Origin: Acidobacterium sp.
GTDB lineage: Bacteria > Acidobacteriota > Terriglobia > Terriglobales > Acidobacteriaceae
Reading direction: 5' to 3'
Assembly (NCBI GenBank): GCA_003152595.1
Contig: PMAM01000328.1
Location: 21,610-36,721, forward strand
DNA: 15,112 nucleotides
Below, piece by piece: positions 4,753 through 12,732 of the stretch. How positions within the stretch are numbered: position 1 is the first letter of the stretch; the number at the start of each line of letters is the position of its first letter. The notes below the pieces were generated by a model. The model searched no databases. It saw nothing but the letters and a program-made list of their open reading frames with translations, and was not told the origin of the DNA. The position numbers were made by a program, and so were the translations under genes.

Positions 4753-7700
4753 GTGGGCTCCAATTTTGCTGTACGTTTGCTTTTCTGTCTGCCGCAGTCA
4801 GGTTTTCTCTCGGTTGAATCCACCAGCGACGCCGCGAAAGCTCGGCATCGGCGCGGTTACGCGACCGCCTCCCCGAGGGTGAGGCGGGCGTGGTTACGTG
4901 TGTGCTGCCTGGCCGTGCTGCTGCTGGGCGGTGCGGCTGTGGTGCCGCTCCGCGCGCAAACCGCGTCCTTCGCTGGCGCCGTATCGACGCTGGGCGGCGG
5001 CAACCTCGAGCCTTACAGCGTTGCGGTCGACAAAAGCGGCAACATCTACTTTGGCGATGCGGCCAATTCCGCCGTGAAGGAGATGCCGCAGGGGTGCTCC
5101 TCGCAAAGCTGCATCACGACGCTGGGCGGCTTCTTCGCCGATCCCACCGGCGTGGCTGTGGACGGCAGCGGCAACGTCTATGTCGCCGATCACGGAACCG
5201 GCAATGTGTATGAGATGTCTCCCGGGTGCGCTTCCTCCAGTTGCGTCACAACGCTGGGCAAGGATTCGAACCCGTCCGCTAACCCCATGGGCGTTGCGGT
5301 AGACAAGAGCGGCAACGTTTATGTTGCGGATGAAACCGCCGGAGTGGTGTATGAGATGCCCCCCAACTGCACGACCTCAGCGTGCGTCACGGTGCTGGGT
5401 GGCACCCCCGGTACAGTGTTCAATCCCTGGGGCGTGGCGGTGGACGGCAGCGGCAACATCTATGTGGCCGGCGGCTCTGAGACGGGCTTGCAGGAGATGA
5501 CACCCGGCTGTACTTCTTCCAGTTGCGTGACGACGCTGGCCGGGGGCTTCACCGCGCCCAATGGCGTTGCGGTCGATGGCAACGGCAACATCTTTGTCGC
5601 CGATACCGGCGCCAACGCGGTGAAGGAGATGCCTTCAGGATGCGCTTCGTCGAGTTGCGTGACGACGCTGGGAGGCGGATTCAACCAGCCCTATGGCCTG
5701 GCGGTGGACAAAAACGGGGACGTCTATGTCGCCGATACCATGAACCGCAGCCTGAAAGAAATCCAGACCCAGGGCGTGAACCTCGGCGCTACTGCTGTGG
5801 GAACCACCAGCCCTGTGCTGACCCTCTACTTCACCTTCACGAGCGGCGGCGGTGGCATCAGCACGTCCGTGGTAACCCAGGGCGCCCAGGGGCTGGACTT
5901 TGCGAATGCTGAGACCGGAACCTGCGATACCAGGGGAACCAGCCATGTCTACAACCCGGGCGATACCTGCACGGTGAACGTGACGTTTGCGCCGAAGTAT
6001 GCCGGCACACGCTACGGCGCAGTGAATCTGGCGAATGGCACGGGCAGCGTGCATCCAACGGCATATCTCTACGGCACGGGCGTGGGACCGCAACTGGTGT
6101 TCTCCAGCAACATCGCCCAGCTGTTGGGCGGGGGCTTCTTCAATGGTCCCTGGGGGGCGGCGGTCGACGCGGCCGGCAATGTTTATGTTGCCGATTTCAA
6201 CAGTGACACAGTCAAGAAGATCCCGGCAGGATGTATGTTATTCACCTGCGTCAGCACGGTAGGCCCCACTTTCGGCGGTCCCGCTGGCGTGGCGGTGGAT
6301 GGAAGTGGCAATCTCTATATCGCGAACTACTTAAGCAATGATGTGGAGGAGATGCCGCCCGGATGCACGTCGTCCAGTTGTGTCACGACCCTCGGCGGAG
6401 GCTTCAGTCAGCCTGACGCCGTCGCCGTGGATGGATACGGCAACGTCTATATCGCCGATCTCGGCAACAACGCGGTGAAGGAGATGCCGCCCGGATGTAC
6501 GTCGTCCAGTTGCGTCAGCACCCTGGGCGACGGATTCCGTTATCCCGAGGGCGTGGCTGTGGACGGCAGCGGCAACGTCTATGTGGCTCACGGCGGTGGA
6601 AGCGATGCCGCTGTTAGCGAAATGCCGCCGGGATGTGCATCGTCCGCCTGCGTCAGCACGCTGGGCGGCGGATTCTATCTTCTCCAAGCCCTGGCGCTGG
6701 ACGGCAGCGGCGACATCTATGTCATCGATGAGGGGTTGAAAGAGATGTCCCCGGGGTGTATGTCGTCCGCGTGCGTCACAACGCTGGGCTATCCCGCGGA
6801 TCCGATGGGCGTGGCGGTGGATGGTAGCGGGAATGTCTATATCACCGAGTCCACCCAAAAGGCGGCGGTGTTGGAAGTGCCTTTTGCTACTCCGCCGAAC
6901 CTGAGCTTTGCGGATACGGCGATTGGCTCCGAGAGCAGCGACAGTCCGAGAACCGTCACGCTGCGGAATATCGGCAATGCGCCGCTAACCTTCCCCGTTC
7001 CAGGCACGGGCGAGAATCCCAGCGTCTCCGCCAACTTCACGCTGGATGCATCGACGACGTGCCCGGAGGTCCTGACCTCTTCTTCAGCCAGTACGCTGGC
7101 CGCCGGAGCGAGCTGCAATCTGGCCCTGGATTTCGTCCCCACAATCGCTGGGTTGGTGAGCGGGGCGGTGGTTCTGACCGACAACACCCGGAATGCCAGT
7201 CCGTCGGTGACGCAGAGCATCGGGCTGAGCGGCAACGGGCTGTCGCCGACACTCACACCTACGGTCACGGTAACGCCAGCCTCTTCGACGATCAACACGA
7301 GCCAAAACCTGTCGGTGACCGTCACGGTGACCGGAAGCAGCGGCAATCCTACGGGTACGGTCTTGCTTACTATTCCTGGAGATGGAACTTTCGGGGAAAA
7401 TCTCGTCAGTGGGTCGGCGACGTTCAACATTTTTCTGGACACAATTTTCCCGCCGCCCGTCCCAATCGGCACTTTTACGATCACCGCCAGCTACTCCGGT
7501 GACAGCAATTACGTCGCCGGCACCGGATCGGCTGTGATTACACGCACCAAGACGACACCCACGATATCGGTTTCGGCGAACCCGCCCAGCATCACGACCC
7601 TGCAGTCGACGGTAATCTCGGCCGAGATCGGCAGTCCGCAAATGCCGACCGGGGGAGTCACGGTGACCATCGGTGGAGTCACGGTCGGTAGCGGCAGCCT

Positions 7701-10683
7701 GGGAGGCGGGAGGCTGCTGTGGGGGATCACGGTGCCTGGCAGCGCACTACCCCTGGGAACGGATACGTTGACGGTCACCTATTCGGGAGACGACCTCTAC
7801 AGCTCAGTCTCCGCAACCACGACCGTGACGGTGGCCGCCCCGGATTATCCCGTTTACACTGCACAATCGGCGTATAACTTCGGGGCAATCAACCTGGGAG
7901 GCACGACCTCCACTTCGATTACGATGACGTTCAGCGCGACCCAGACTGTGGGATCGACGGCGGTCGTGACCCAAGGTGCTCAGGGACTGGACTTCACCAA
8001 TGCTGGCGGTGGCACCTGCGATACCAATGGCAGCGGCCACGTATACAACGCGGGCGACAGTTGCACGGTGAACGTGATGTTCACGCCGAAGTATGCCGGC
8101 GCGCGCTACGGATCTGTGCAGCTCCTCGATACTTCGGGAAAACTGCTCGCATCGGCACTTCTCCAGGGTGCGGGCCTGGGGCCTCAGCTCGTGTTTCCAA
8201 ACAACCCGACGATTCAAACAGTGGGCGGTGGCTCCGTCTATTACGGCAGCGTGGCAGTGGACGGCAGCGGCAACATCTATGTCGCCGATGGCAGCGTGCT
8301 CGAGAAGATACCGCCGGGCTGCAATTCGTCCAGCTGCATCATCACGCTGGGCGGCGGGTTCGGCGAAATGAGCGGAGTGGCAGTCGATGGCAGCGGCAAC
8401 GTCTATGTCGCCGATCAGGTGAACAGCTACAGCGCGGTGAAGGAGATGTCATCGGACTGCGATTCTGCGGGTTGCGTCGCCATACTGGCGGGCGGCTTTG
8501 TTGGTATCTCTCTACGGGGAATTGCGGTCGACGGGACTGGAAATGTTTATATCTCCGATGACTACCACAACGTGGTCACGGAAATACCCCGGGGATGTAC
8601 CTCGTCCGGTTGCTTCACGAACCTGGGTGGAGGGTTCTCCTATCCGGAGGGCGTTGCGGTAGATGGGAGCAACAACGTCTACGTCTCCGATGGGGGCAAC
8701 AACGCGGTAAAGATGATACCCGCGGGTTGTACCTTGTCGAGTTGCGTGACGACGCTGGCTGGCGGCTTCAACAATCCCTACACGCTGGCAGTAGATGGGA
8801 CCGGCAATGTCTATGTCGGGGATGCCGGGAACACCGTTGTGAAGGAGATGGCTCCGGGCTGTACGTCGTCGAGTTGCGTCACCACAATGAACTTTGGTTT
8901 GGGCGGACCGATCGGCATATTGACGGTGGATGGGAGGGGCAACCTCTATATCGCCGATCGAAGCAAAAATGTGATCGATTTACTGAACCTGGCCGCGCCG
9001 CCCAGCTTGAGCTTTGCCAAAACCAGCGCAGGATCGCAAAGCGGCCCGCAGTCCGTGACGCTGCGCAACGTGGGCAACGCGCCGTTGACCTTCCCAGTTC
9101 CGGGCTCGGGCCAGAACCCGAGCGTCTCCGCTAACTTCACGCTGGACTCCTCGACGACCTGCCCCGAGGTGACGTCCTCATCCTCGGCAGGTACGCTCGC
9201 CGCCGGAGCCAGCTGCAATCTGGCCGTGGACTTCACTCCCGCCACCTCCGGGCAGTTTGCCGGCTCAGTAACTCTAACCGACAACGACCTGAATGCCAGC
9301 CCGTCCACCACGCAGAGCATCGCGCTGAGCGGCGAAACCACCGACGTCACCGACCTCACTCCCTATATCCAGGTGAACGGGGGGCCATGGCAGCAGACCA
9401 GCACCGTGGCCGTGCATGTTGGAGACACGGTGAATCTGGGGCCGCAGCCGGTCAGCGGTGGGAGCTGGAGCTGGACTGGTCCGAATGGCTTCACGTCGAC
9501 TTCGCGTGGCCTCAACGGGATTTCACTCACATCGGCCAGCAACGTGTACACGGCCACTTACACTAACGCGGGTGGAGTCAACAGTACCCAAGCCTTCACC
9601 ATCACGATCAATCCGACGCCGATCGTGCCGTATCTGCAGGTGAACGGAGGAGTGTGGCAGCAGGCGAGCAATGCAGCAGTGCATGTGGGCGACACAGTAA
9701 ATCTGGGGCCGCAGCCGGTGAGCGGCGGCACATGGACCTGGACCGGACCGAACGGGTTCGCATCAACCACGCGGGAAATCGACGCTGTCTCGCTGACGGC
9801 GGCCAGGAATATTTACACGGCCACCTACACCAACACATCCGGAGTCCAGAGCAGCCTCGCCTTCACCATCACCATCAATCCCACGCCGATCGTGCCGTAT
9901 ATCCAGGTCAACGGAGGAGCATGGCAACAAATAGCCAGCGTAACGGTGAATGCAGGCGACACGGTGAACCTGGGGCCGCAACCGCAGACTGGCGGCACAT
10001 GGAGTTGGACCGAGCCAGAAGGTTACACGTCAACCGTCCGGGTTCTGTCCAGCATTGTGCTGCCGTCCGGCACCAACGTGTACACGGCCACTTACACCAA
10101 TGCCAACGGCGTCACCAGCACGCAGACCTTCACCATCACCGTGAATCCCACGCCGATCGTGCCGTATCTGCAGGTGAACGGAGGAGCCTGGCAGCAGGCG
10201 GCCAGTGTCACGGTGAATGCAGGGGACACGGTGAACCTCGGCCCACAACCGCAGACCGGGGGCACATGGAGCTGGACCGGACCCAACGGGTTCACGTCGA
10301 CCTCGCGGGTGCTTAACAGTGTCACGCTGCCGTCGGGGACCAACGTCTACACGGCCATTTACACCAACACGGACGGAGTTAACAGCACTCAGGCCTTCAC
10401 GATCACGGTGAATCCCACCCCGATTGTGCCGTATCTGCAGGTGAACGGAGGAGCGTGGCAGCAGGCCAGCACTACCGCAGTGAATGCGGGTGATACGGTG
10501 AATCTCGGCCCGCAGCCGCAGACCGGCGGAACATGGAGCTGGACCGGACCCAACGGCTTCACGTCGACCTTGCGGGAACTCAACGCTGTTCCGCTAACTT
10601 CGGCCAGCAACGTTTACACGGCCACCTACACCAATGCGAGTGGAGTAACCAGCACCAGAACGTTCACCATCACGTCCAACTGA
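4753..10683 (+). CDS. Giant secreted mosaic protein: three NHL propellers, ASH-like and Ig-like modules, five C-terminal repeats
   Basis: A protein of 1976 residues, probably extracellular or surface-bound. Residues 1-46 are a long leader, 47-64 a hydrophobic signal core (WLRVCCLAVLLLGG), with cleavage likely near LRA-QT at 68. NHL propeller 1 spans about 77-339; module A1 (GAQGLDF, PGDTCTVNV, FAPKYAG) 342-450; propeller 2 454-711; ASH/choice-of-anchor-D-like module B1 (LSFADTAIG, LRNIGNAPLTF, AAGASCNL) 714-831; two Ig-like domains (YSGDSNY, YSGDDLY) 835-1028; module A2 1032-1148; propeller 3 1156-1414; module B2 1416-1529; five 89-residue repeats (PY-QVNGG-WQQ, WSWTGPNGF, VYTATYTN) 1537-1976. 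Blades follow GVAVDGSGNVYVAD, KEMPPGC, SSSCVTTLGGG. The C-terminal modules resemble Ig/PKD-like accessory domains of bacterial carbohydrate-active enzymes, so polysaccharide or surface binding is a reasonable inference. No enzymatic motif, membrane anchor or sorting signal is visible at the C-terminus. The gene appears monocistronic. Confidence 0.92.
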   Translation: MGSNFAVRLLFCLPQSGFLSVESTSDAAKARHRRGYATASPRVRRAWLRVCCLAVLLLGGAAVVPLRAQTASFAGAVSTLGGGNLEPYSVAVDKSGNIYFGDAANSAVKEMPQGCSSQSCITTLGGFFADPTGVAVDGSGNVYVADHGTGNVYEMSPGCASSSCVTTLGKDSNPSANPMGVAVDKSGNVYVADETAGVVYEMPPNCTTSACVTVLGGTPGTVFNPWGVAVDGSGNIYVAGGSETGLQEMTPGCTSSSCVTTLAGGFTAPNGVAVDGNGNIFVADTGANAVKEMPSGCASSSCVTTLGGGFNQPYGLAVDKNGDVYVADTMNRSLKEIQTQGVNLGATAVGTTSPVLTLYFTFTSGGGGISTSVVTQGAQGLDFANAETGTCDTRGTSHVYNPGDTCTVNVTFAPKYAGTRYGAVNLANGTGSVHPTAYLYGTGVGPQLVFSSNIAQLLGGGFFNGPWGAAVDAAGNVYVADFNSDTVKKIPAGCMLFTCVSTVGPTFGGPAGVAVDGSGNLYIANYLSNDVEEMPPGCTSSSCVTTLGGGFSQPDAVAVDGYGNVYIADLGNNAVKEMPPGCTSSSCVSTLGDGFRYPEGVAVDGSGNVYVAHGGGSDAAVSEMPPGCASSACVSTLGGGFYLLQALALDGSGDIYVIDEGLKEMSPGCMSSACVTTLGYPADPMGVAVDGSGNVYITESTQKAAVLEVPFATPPNLSFADTAIGSESSDSPRTVTLRNIGNAPLTFPVPGTGENPSVSANFTLDASTTCPEVLTSSSASTLAAGASCNLALDFVPTIAGLVSGAVVLTDNTRNASPSVTQSIGLSGNGLSPTLTPTVTVTPASSTINTSQNLSVTVTVTGSSGNPTGTVLLTIPGDGTFGENLVSGSATFNIFLDTIFPPPVPIGTFTITASYSGDSNYVAGTGSAVITRTKTTPTISVSANPPSITTLQSTVISAEIGSPQMPTGGVTVTIGGVTVGSGSLGGGRLLWGITVPGSALPLGTDTLTVTYSGDDLYSSVSATTTVTVAAPDYPVYTAQSAYNFGAINLGGTTSTSITMTFSATQTVGSTAVVTQGAQGLDFTNAGGGTCDTNGSGHVYNAGDSCTVNVMFTPKYAGARYGSVQLLDTSGKLLASALLQGAGLGPQLVFPNNPTIQTVGGGSVYYGSVAVDGSGNIYVADGSVLEKIPPGCNSSSCIITLGGGFGEMSGVAVDGSGNVYVADQVNSYSAVKEMSSDCDSAGCVAILAGGFVGISLRGIAVDGTGNVYISDDYHNVVTEIPRGCTSSGCFTNLGGGFSYPEGVAVDGSNNVYVSDGGNNAVKMIPAGCTLSSCVTTLAGGFNNPYTLAVDGTGNVYVGDAGNTVVKEMAPGCTSSSCVTTMNFGLGGPIGILTVDGRGNLYIADRSKNVIDLLNLAAPPSLSFAKTSAGSQSGPQSVTLRNVGNAPLTFPVPGSGQNPSVSANFTLDSSTTCPEVTSSSSAGTLAAGASCNLAVDFTPATSGQFAGSVTLTDNDLNASPSTTQSIALSGETTDVTDLTPYIQVNGGPWQQTSTVAVHVGDTVNLGPQPVSGGSWSWTGPNGFTSTSRGLNGISLTSASNVYTATYTNAGGVNSTQAFTITINPTPIVPYLQVNGGVWQQASNAAVHVGDTVNLGPQPVSGGTWTWTGPNGFASTTREIDAVSLTAARNIYTATYTNTSGVQSSLAFTITINPTPIVPYIQVNGGAWQQIASVTVNAGDTVNLGPQPQTGGTWSWTEPEGYTSTVRVLSSIVLPSGTNVYTATYTNANGVTSTQTFTITVNPTPIVPYLQVNGGAWQQAASVTVNAGDTVNLGPQPQTGGTWSWTGPNGFTSTSRVLNSVTLPSGTNVYTAIYTNTDGVNSTQAFTITVNPTPIVPYLQVNGGAWQQASTTAVNAGDTVNLGPQPQTGGTWSWTGPNGFTSTLRELNAVPLTSASNVYTATYTNASGVTSTRTFTITSN
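4981..5768 (+). repeat. NHL repeat block 1 (six blades)
   Basis: Six tandem repeats of about 42-48 residues, each with a (G)VAVD-SGN-YVAD core: the first starts YSVAVDKSGNIY, the last YGLAVDKNGDVYVAD. Blades 1-5 each end in a C-x4-C pair (CSSQSC, CASSSC, CTTSAC, CTSSSC, CASSSC); blade 6 has none. Six NHL repeats are the usual number for one closed beta-propeller. Confidence 0.85.
6112..6885 (+). repeat. NHL repeat block 2 (six blades)
   Basis: Six repeats from WGAAVDAAGNVYVAD to MGVAVDGSGNVYITE. Blades 1-5 carry CMLFTC, CTSSSC, CTSSSC, CASSAC and CMSSAC; blade 6 has no cysteine. Blade 5 is shortened (YVIDEGLKEM), with a missing loop compared with the others. Confidence 0.85.
8218..8994 (+). 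repeat. NHL repeat block 3 (six blades)
   Basis: Six repeats from YGSVAVDGSGNIYVAD to IGILTVDGRGNLYIAD. Blades 1-5 carry CNSSSC, CDSAGC, CTSSGC, CTLSSC and CTSSSC; blade 6 has none. The layout is the same as in blocks 1 and 2. Confidence 0.85.
9361..10683 (+). repeat. Five tandem 267-nt (89-aa) repeats
   Basis: Units begin at the Pro codon of PY(I/L)QVNGG at 9361, 9628, 9895, 10162 and 10429, so the spacing is exactly 267 nt each time. Every unit has WQQ, GDTVNLGPQP, W(S/T)WT, an NVYTA or NIYTATYTN strand, and T(F)TI; units 1-4 end in a linker with NPTPIV. Unit 3 has WTEPEGYTS where the others have WTGPNGF. The last unit lacks the linker and ends the protein. DNA identity between units is high, especially around the linker and at AACGGAGGAG. 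Confidence 0.92.
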
Positions 10684-11038
10684 GGGCGCGGCGAGGACCC
10701 GATGTTTGCCCGTGGGCCGGTGCGGGACGACAGATTCCGCATCGGCACCGGCGGTACGGCACCTTAGTGGTTCCACTCATCGCCGTGCGGCCCAAATCCT
10801 GCCTCAGGCGGGTGGCGGCGTGTGTGAAGCATCCTGTCGTCAGCAGGTTGCCATTGGCGTCGTAGTCGAGGACCACGCCGGACGACGTGAACTGGCCGTC
10901 CGAACCGAGGACGATTTTGTCCGTGATGCTGGCCCGCACTTTATCGTGCCTGAGAAATTCCCCGGATTTCGGAAGCCATTCGAAGTTCGCGGCACGCAGA
11001 CCTTGAGTGGATTACACTTGTCCCACGTGTCTCCAGGA
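10684..11038. other. Non-coding region between giant gene and efflux operon
   Basis: About 355 nt with no supported gene. A weak inverted repeat (GCCGGTGC 10716-10723, GCACCGGC 10745-10752, 21-nt loop, no T-run) follows the giant gene's stop and might help end its transcript. Most of the remainder overlaps a possible RHS/YD remnant on the minus strand. No good promoter for the operon was found. Confidence 0.5.
10832..11010 (-). pseudogene. Possible RHS/YD-repeat protein remnant
   Basis: The minus-strand frame reads through ...FEWLPKSGEFLRHDKV, SITDKIVLGSDGQFTSSG and VVLDYDANGNLLTTG. YDANGNL is the hallmark of RHS/YD repeats. Only about 60 residues look protein-like, with a stop upstream and unrelated sequence after, so if real it is a gene fragment. 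One motif alone is thin evidence and chance is possible. Confidence 0.3.
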
Positions 11039-11347
11039 ATGAGGGCGTTACCCGGCAACGGGCCAGGTCGAAAGTCGATTTGGCGTCTCGTTATCCCGAT
11101 CGCCGTTCTGGCTCTGGTCATCGGGACGACCCTGGGAGAGGTCTGCCACCACCACGACGCTAATACTTCAGCGGAAAACTGCCCCATCTGCCACCTGAGT
11201 CATCAGGCCGCCGAGCCGGTGGTGGCAAGTGTTCGCGCGGAGATCCTCGTTCCCGAAGGTCCGCGTCCGGAACCGCTGCCAGCCGCCTTCGTCTCCCGCC
11301 TGGTCGCGCCCCAGGTTCCCGCCCGAGCCCCGCCCGCACAGGACTAG
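11039..11347 (+). CDS. Small membrane-anchored His/Cys protein leading the RND operon
   Basis: From ATG 11039 the product has 102 residues: a basic N-terminus, one hydrophobic helix (about 16-32, LVIPIAVLALVIGTTLG), then EVCHHHDANTSAENCPICHL with a following SHQ, and a Pro/Ala-rich tail ending PPAQD. The cluster of Cys36, His37-39, Cys48, Cys51, His52 and His55 directly after the membrane segment suggests metal binding on the periplasmic face. That is inference; no family is firmly recognised, though small DUF2946-like proteins have a similar look. The frame is open further upstream to 10706, but that part is antisense to the RHS-like remnant. A Shine-Dalgarno is poor (AGGA touches the ATG), and GTG 11027 is an alternative. 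Lying 68 nt before the TolC-type gene on the same strand, it probably belongs to the efflux operon. Confidence 0.65.
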   Translation: MRALPGNGPGRKSIWRLVIPIAVLALVIGTTLGEVCHHHDANTSAENCPICHLSHQAAEPVVASVRAEILVPEGPRPEPLPAAFVSRLVAPQVPARAPPAQD

Positions 11348-11358
11348 CCCAGTCCCCG

Positions 11359-11372
11359 CGCCGTTCGCGGCG
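11359..11372 (+). promoter_or_regulatory. Short TTCG-loop hairpin in operon spacer
   Basis: CGCCG (11359-11363), loop TTCG, CGGCG (11368-11372) lies between the small-protein stop and the TolC-type start, 43 nt before the latter. With no T-run it is not a terminator; it may tune mRNA stability or relative expression of the first gene. Confidence 0.3.
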
Positions 11373-11415
11373 TGACCATTCCGTCTTTCGTCCCGCCCCA
11401 TAAGGCTGACTGCCC

Positions 11416-12732
11416 ATGCGTTTACGACATTGGTGTATTCCGTTCCTGCTACCCTCACTGTGGCCGGTGCTCGCCGCCGCGCAGTTGCCACCGGCGCAGA
11501 ACGCGCCGGCACCGTCAGCACAGACGCTGGCGCAAAAACCAGGGAGCGTGATCGTCTCCCTCGACGATGCCATTCGCCTGGCGCTCCAGCATAATCACAG
11601 CCTGCTGGCCGCGCGAACCACCATCCAGCAGAGCCAGGCGGAAGAGGTCACCGCCAATCTTCGTCCCGATCCTGTGCTGCTGGGCGATTCGCAGTTCCTG
11701 CCTGTCTTCCAGCCGGGTCAGTTCAGCTCCACCTACATAGACGACACCGCGCAGTTCGATCTGGGTGTGAGCTATCTGTTCGAGCGCGGGAAAAAACGGC
11801 AGCACCGGCTCCAGGCCGCGAAGGACACCACCGCCGTGACCCGCTCCCAGGTAGCGGACACGGAGCGGGGGCTAACCTACAGCGTTGCCTCCCAGTACAT
11901 CAATGTAGAGCTGGCGGAGTCGACTCTGGCGCTCGCCCAGCAGGATCTGAAGAGCTTCCAGGACACCGTGGATATCGCGGAAACCCGCTACAAGGATGGC
12001 GATATCAGCCAGGACGATCTGCTGAAGATCAAGCTTCAGATGCTGCAGTTTCAGTCGGATGTTTCAGCGTCCCAGCTGGCGCGGGCGCAGGGATTGTCGG
12101 ATCTGCGACAACTCCTCGGATACGAGTCGGTACCCGCCGACTACGACGTGGCGCCGAACTTCGCCTATGAGCCCGTTCCCGGGAATCTCGAGGACTTCGA
12201 GGCCAAAGCGATGCAGAACCGTCCCGACCTGCGAGCCGCGCAACAGGGCATCGCCGTCGCCAACAGCCAGTACCAGTTGCAGAAAGCAATCGGCAAACGC
12301 GATGTCACCGGACAGATCAGTTACACGCATATTCAGTACAGCGATATCTCCCTCTTCGGCCAGATGCAACTGCCGATCTTCGATCGCAACCAGGGAGAGA
12401 TCGCGCGCGCCGCCTACGCGATCGCTCAGGCCCAGGAGCAGCAGAAATCCGCCCAGGGGCAGGTGCTTACCGACGTCAGAGACGCCTTCGAAAACCTGCG
12501 CAGCAACGACGGGATCGTGACCCTTTATCGCACGGGATACCTCGATGAGGCGCAGCAGGACCGCGACATCAGCGAGTACGCCTATCGCCACGGCGCCGCC
12601 AGCCTGCTCGACTTTCTCGACGCCGAGCGCAGTTACCGCTCCGTACAACTTGGATACCGCCAGGCGCTGTCCTCGTATCTGCTCGCTGTCGAGCAGCTTC
12701 GCGAAGCGGCAGGAACCAGGAGCTTACCATGA
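11416..12732 (+). CDS. TolC/CzcC-type outer-membrane efflux protein
   Basis: The outer-membrane channel of a tripartite RND pump, 438 residues, as expected for the CzcC/CusC group. A signal peptide is visible at 1-22 (hydrophobic FLLPSLWPVLAAA, cleavage before QLPP). Two outer-membrane-efflux repeats follow. The first begins with VSLDDAIRLALQHNHSLLAA (residues about 46-65) and has long helices (QAEEVTANL, VADTERGLTYSVASQYI, DTVDIAETRYKDGDISQDDL). The second begins with NRPDLRAAQQGIAVA at about 272 and ends with EYAYRHGAASLLDFLDAERSYR, the typical last helix. Its stop overlaps the adaptor's ATG (ATGA, 12729-12732), so the two are translationally coupled. The motifs do not allow the transported substrate to be named. 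Confidence 0.93.
   Translation: MRLRHWCIPFLLPSLWPVLAAAQLPPAQNAPAPSAQTLAQKPGSVIVSLDDAIRLALQHNHSLLAARTTIQQSQAEEVTANLRPDPVLLGDSQFLPVFQPGQFSSTYIDDTAQFDLGVSYLFERGKKRQHRLQAAKDTTAVTRSQVADTERGLTYSVASQYINVELAESTLALAQQDLKSFQDTVDIAETRYKDGDISQDDLLKIKLQMLQFQSDVSASQLARAQGLSDLRQLLGYESVPADYDVAPNFAYEPVPGNLEDFEAKAMQNRPDLRAAQQGIAVANSQYQLQKAIGKRDVTGQISYTHIQYSDISLFGQMQLPIFDRNQGEIARAAYAIAQAQEQQKSAQGQVLTDVRDAFENLRSNDGIVTLYRTGYLDEAQQDRDISEYAYRHGAASLLDFLDAERSYRSVQLGYRQALSSYLLAVEQLREAAGTRSLP

Noticed and set aside
9361..10683. CRISPR-like array
   Set aside because: The repetition is in-frame protein modules of 89 residues with no short repeat-spacer structure.
10716..10752. Inverted repeat after the giant gene as an intrinsic terminator
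   Set aside because: The loop is 21 nt, the stem only 8 bp and there is no T-run, so it is mentioned only as a weak possibility.
12064..12648. 194-codon open frame on the minus strand
   Set aside because: Antisense of the TolC-type gene, no domain motif, no ribosome site.
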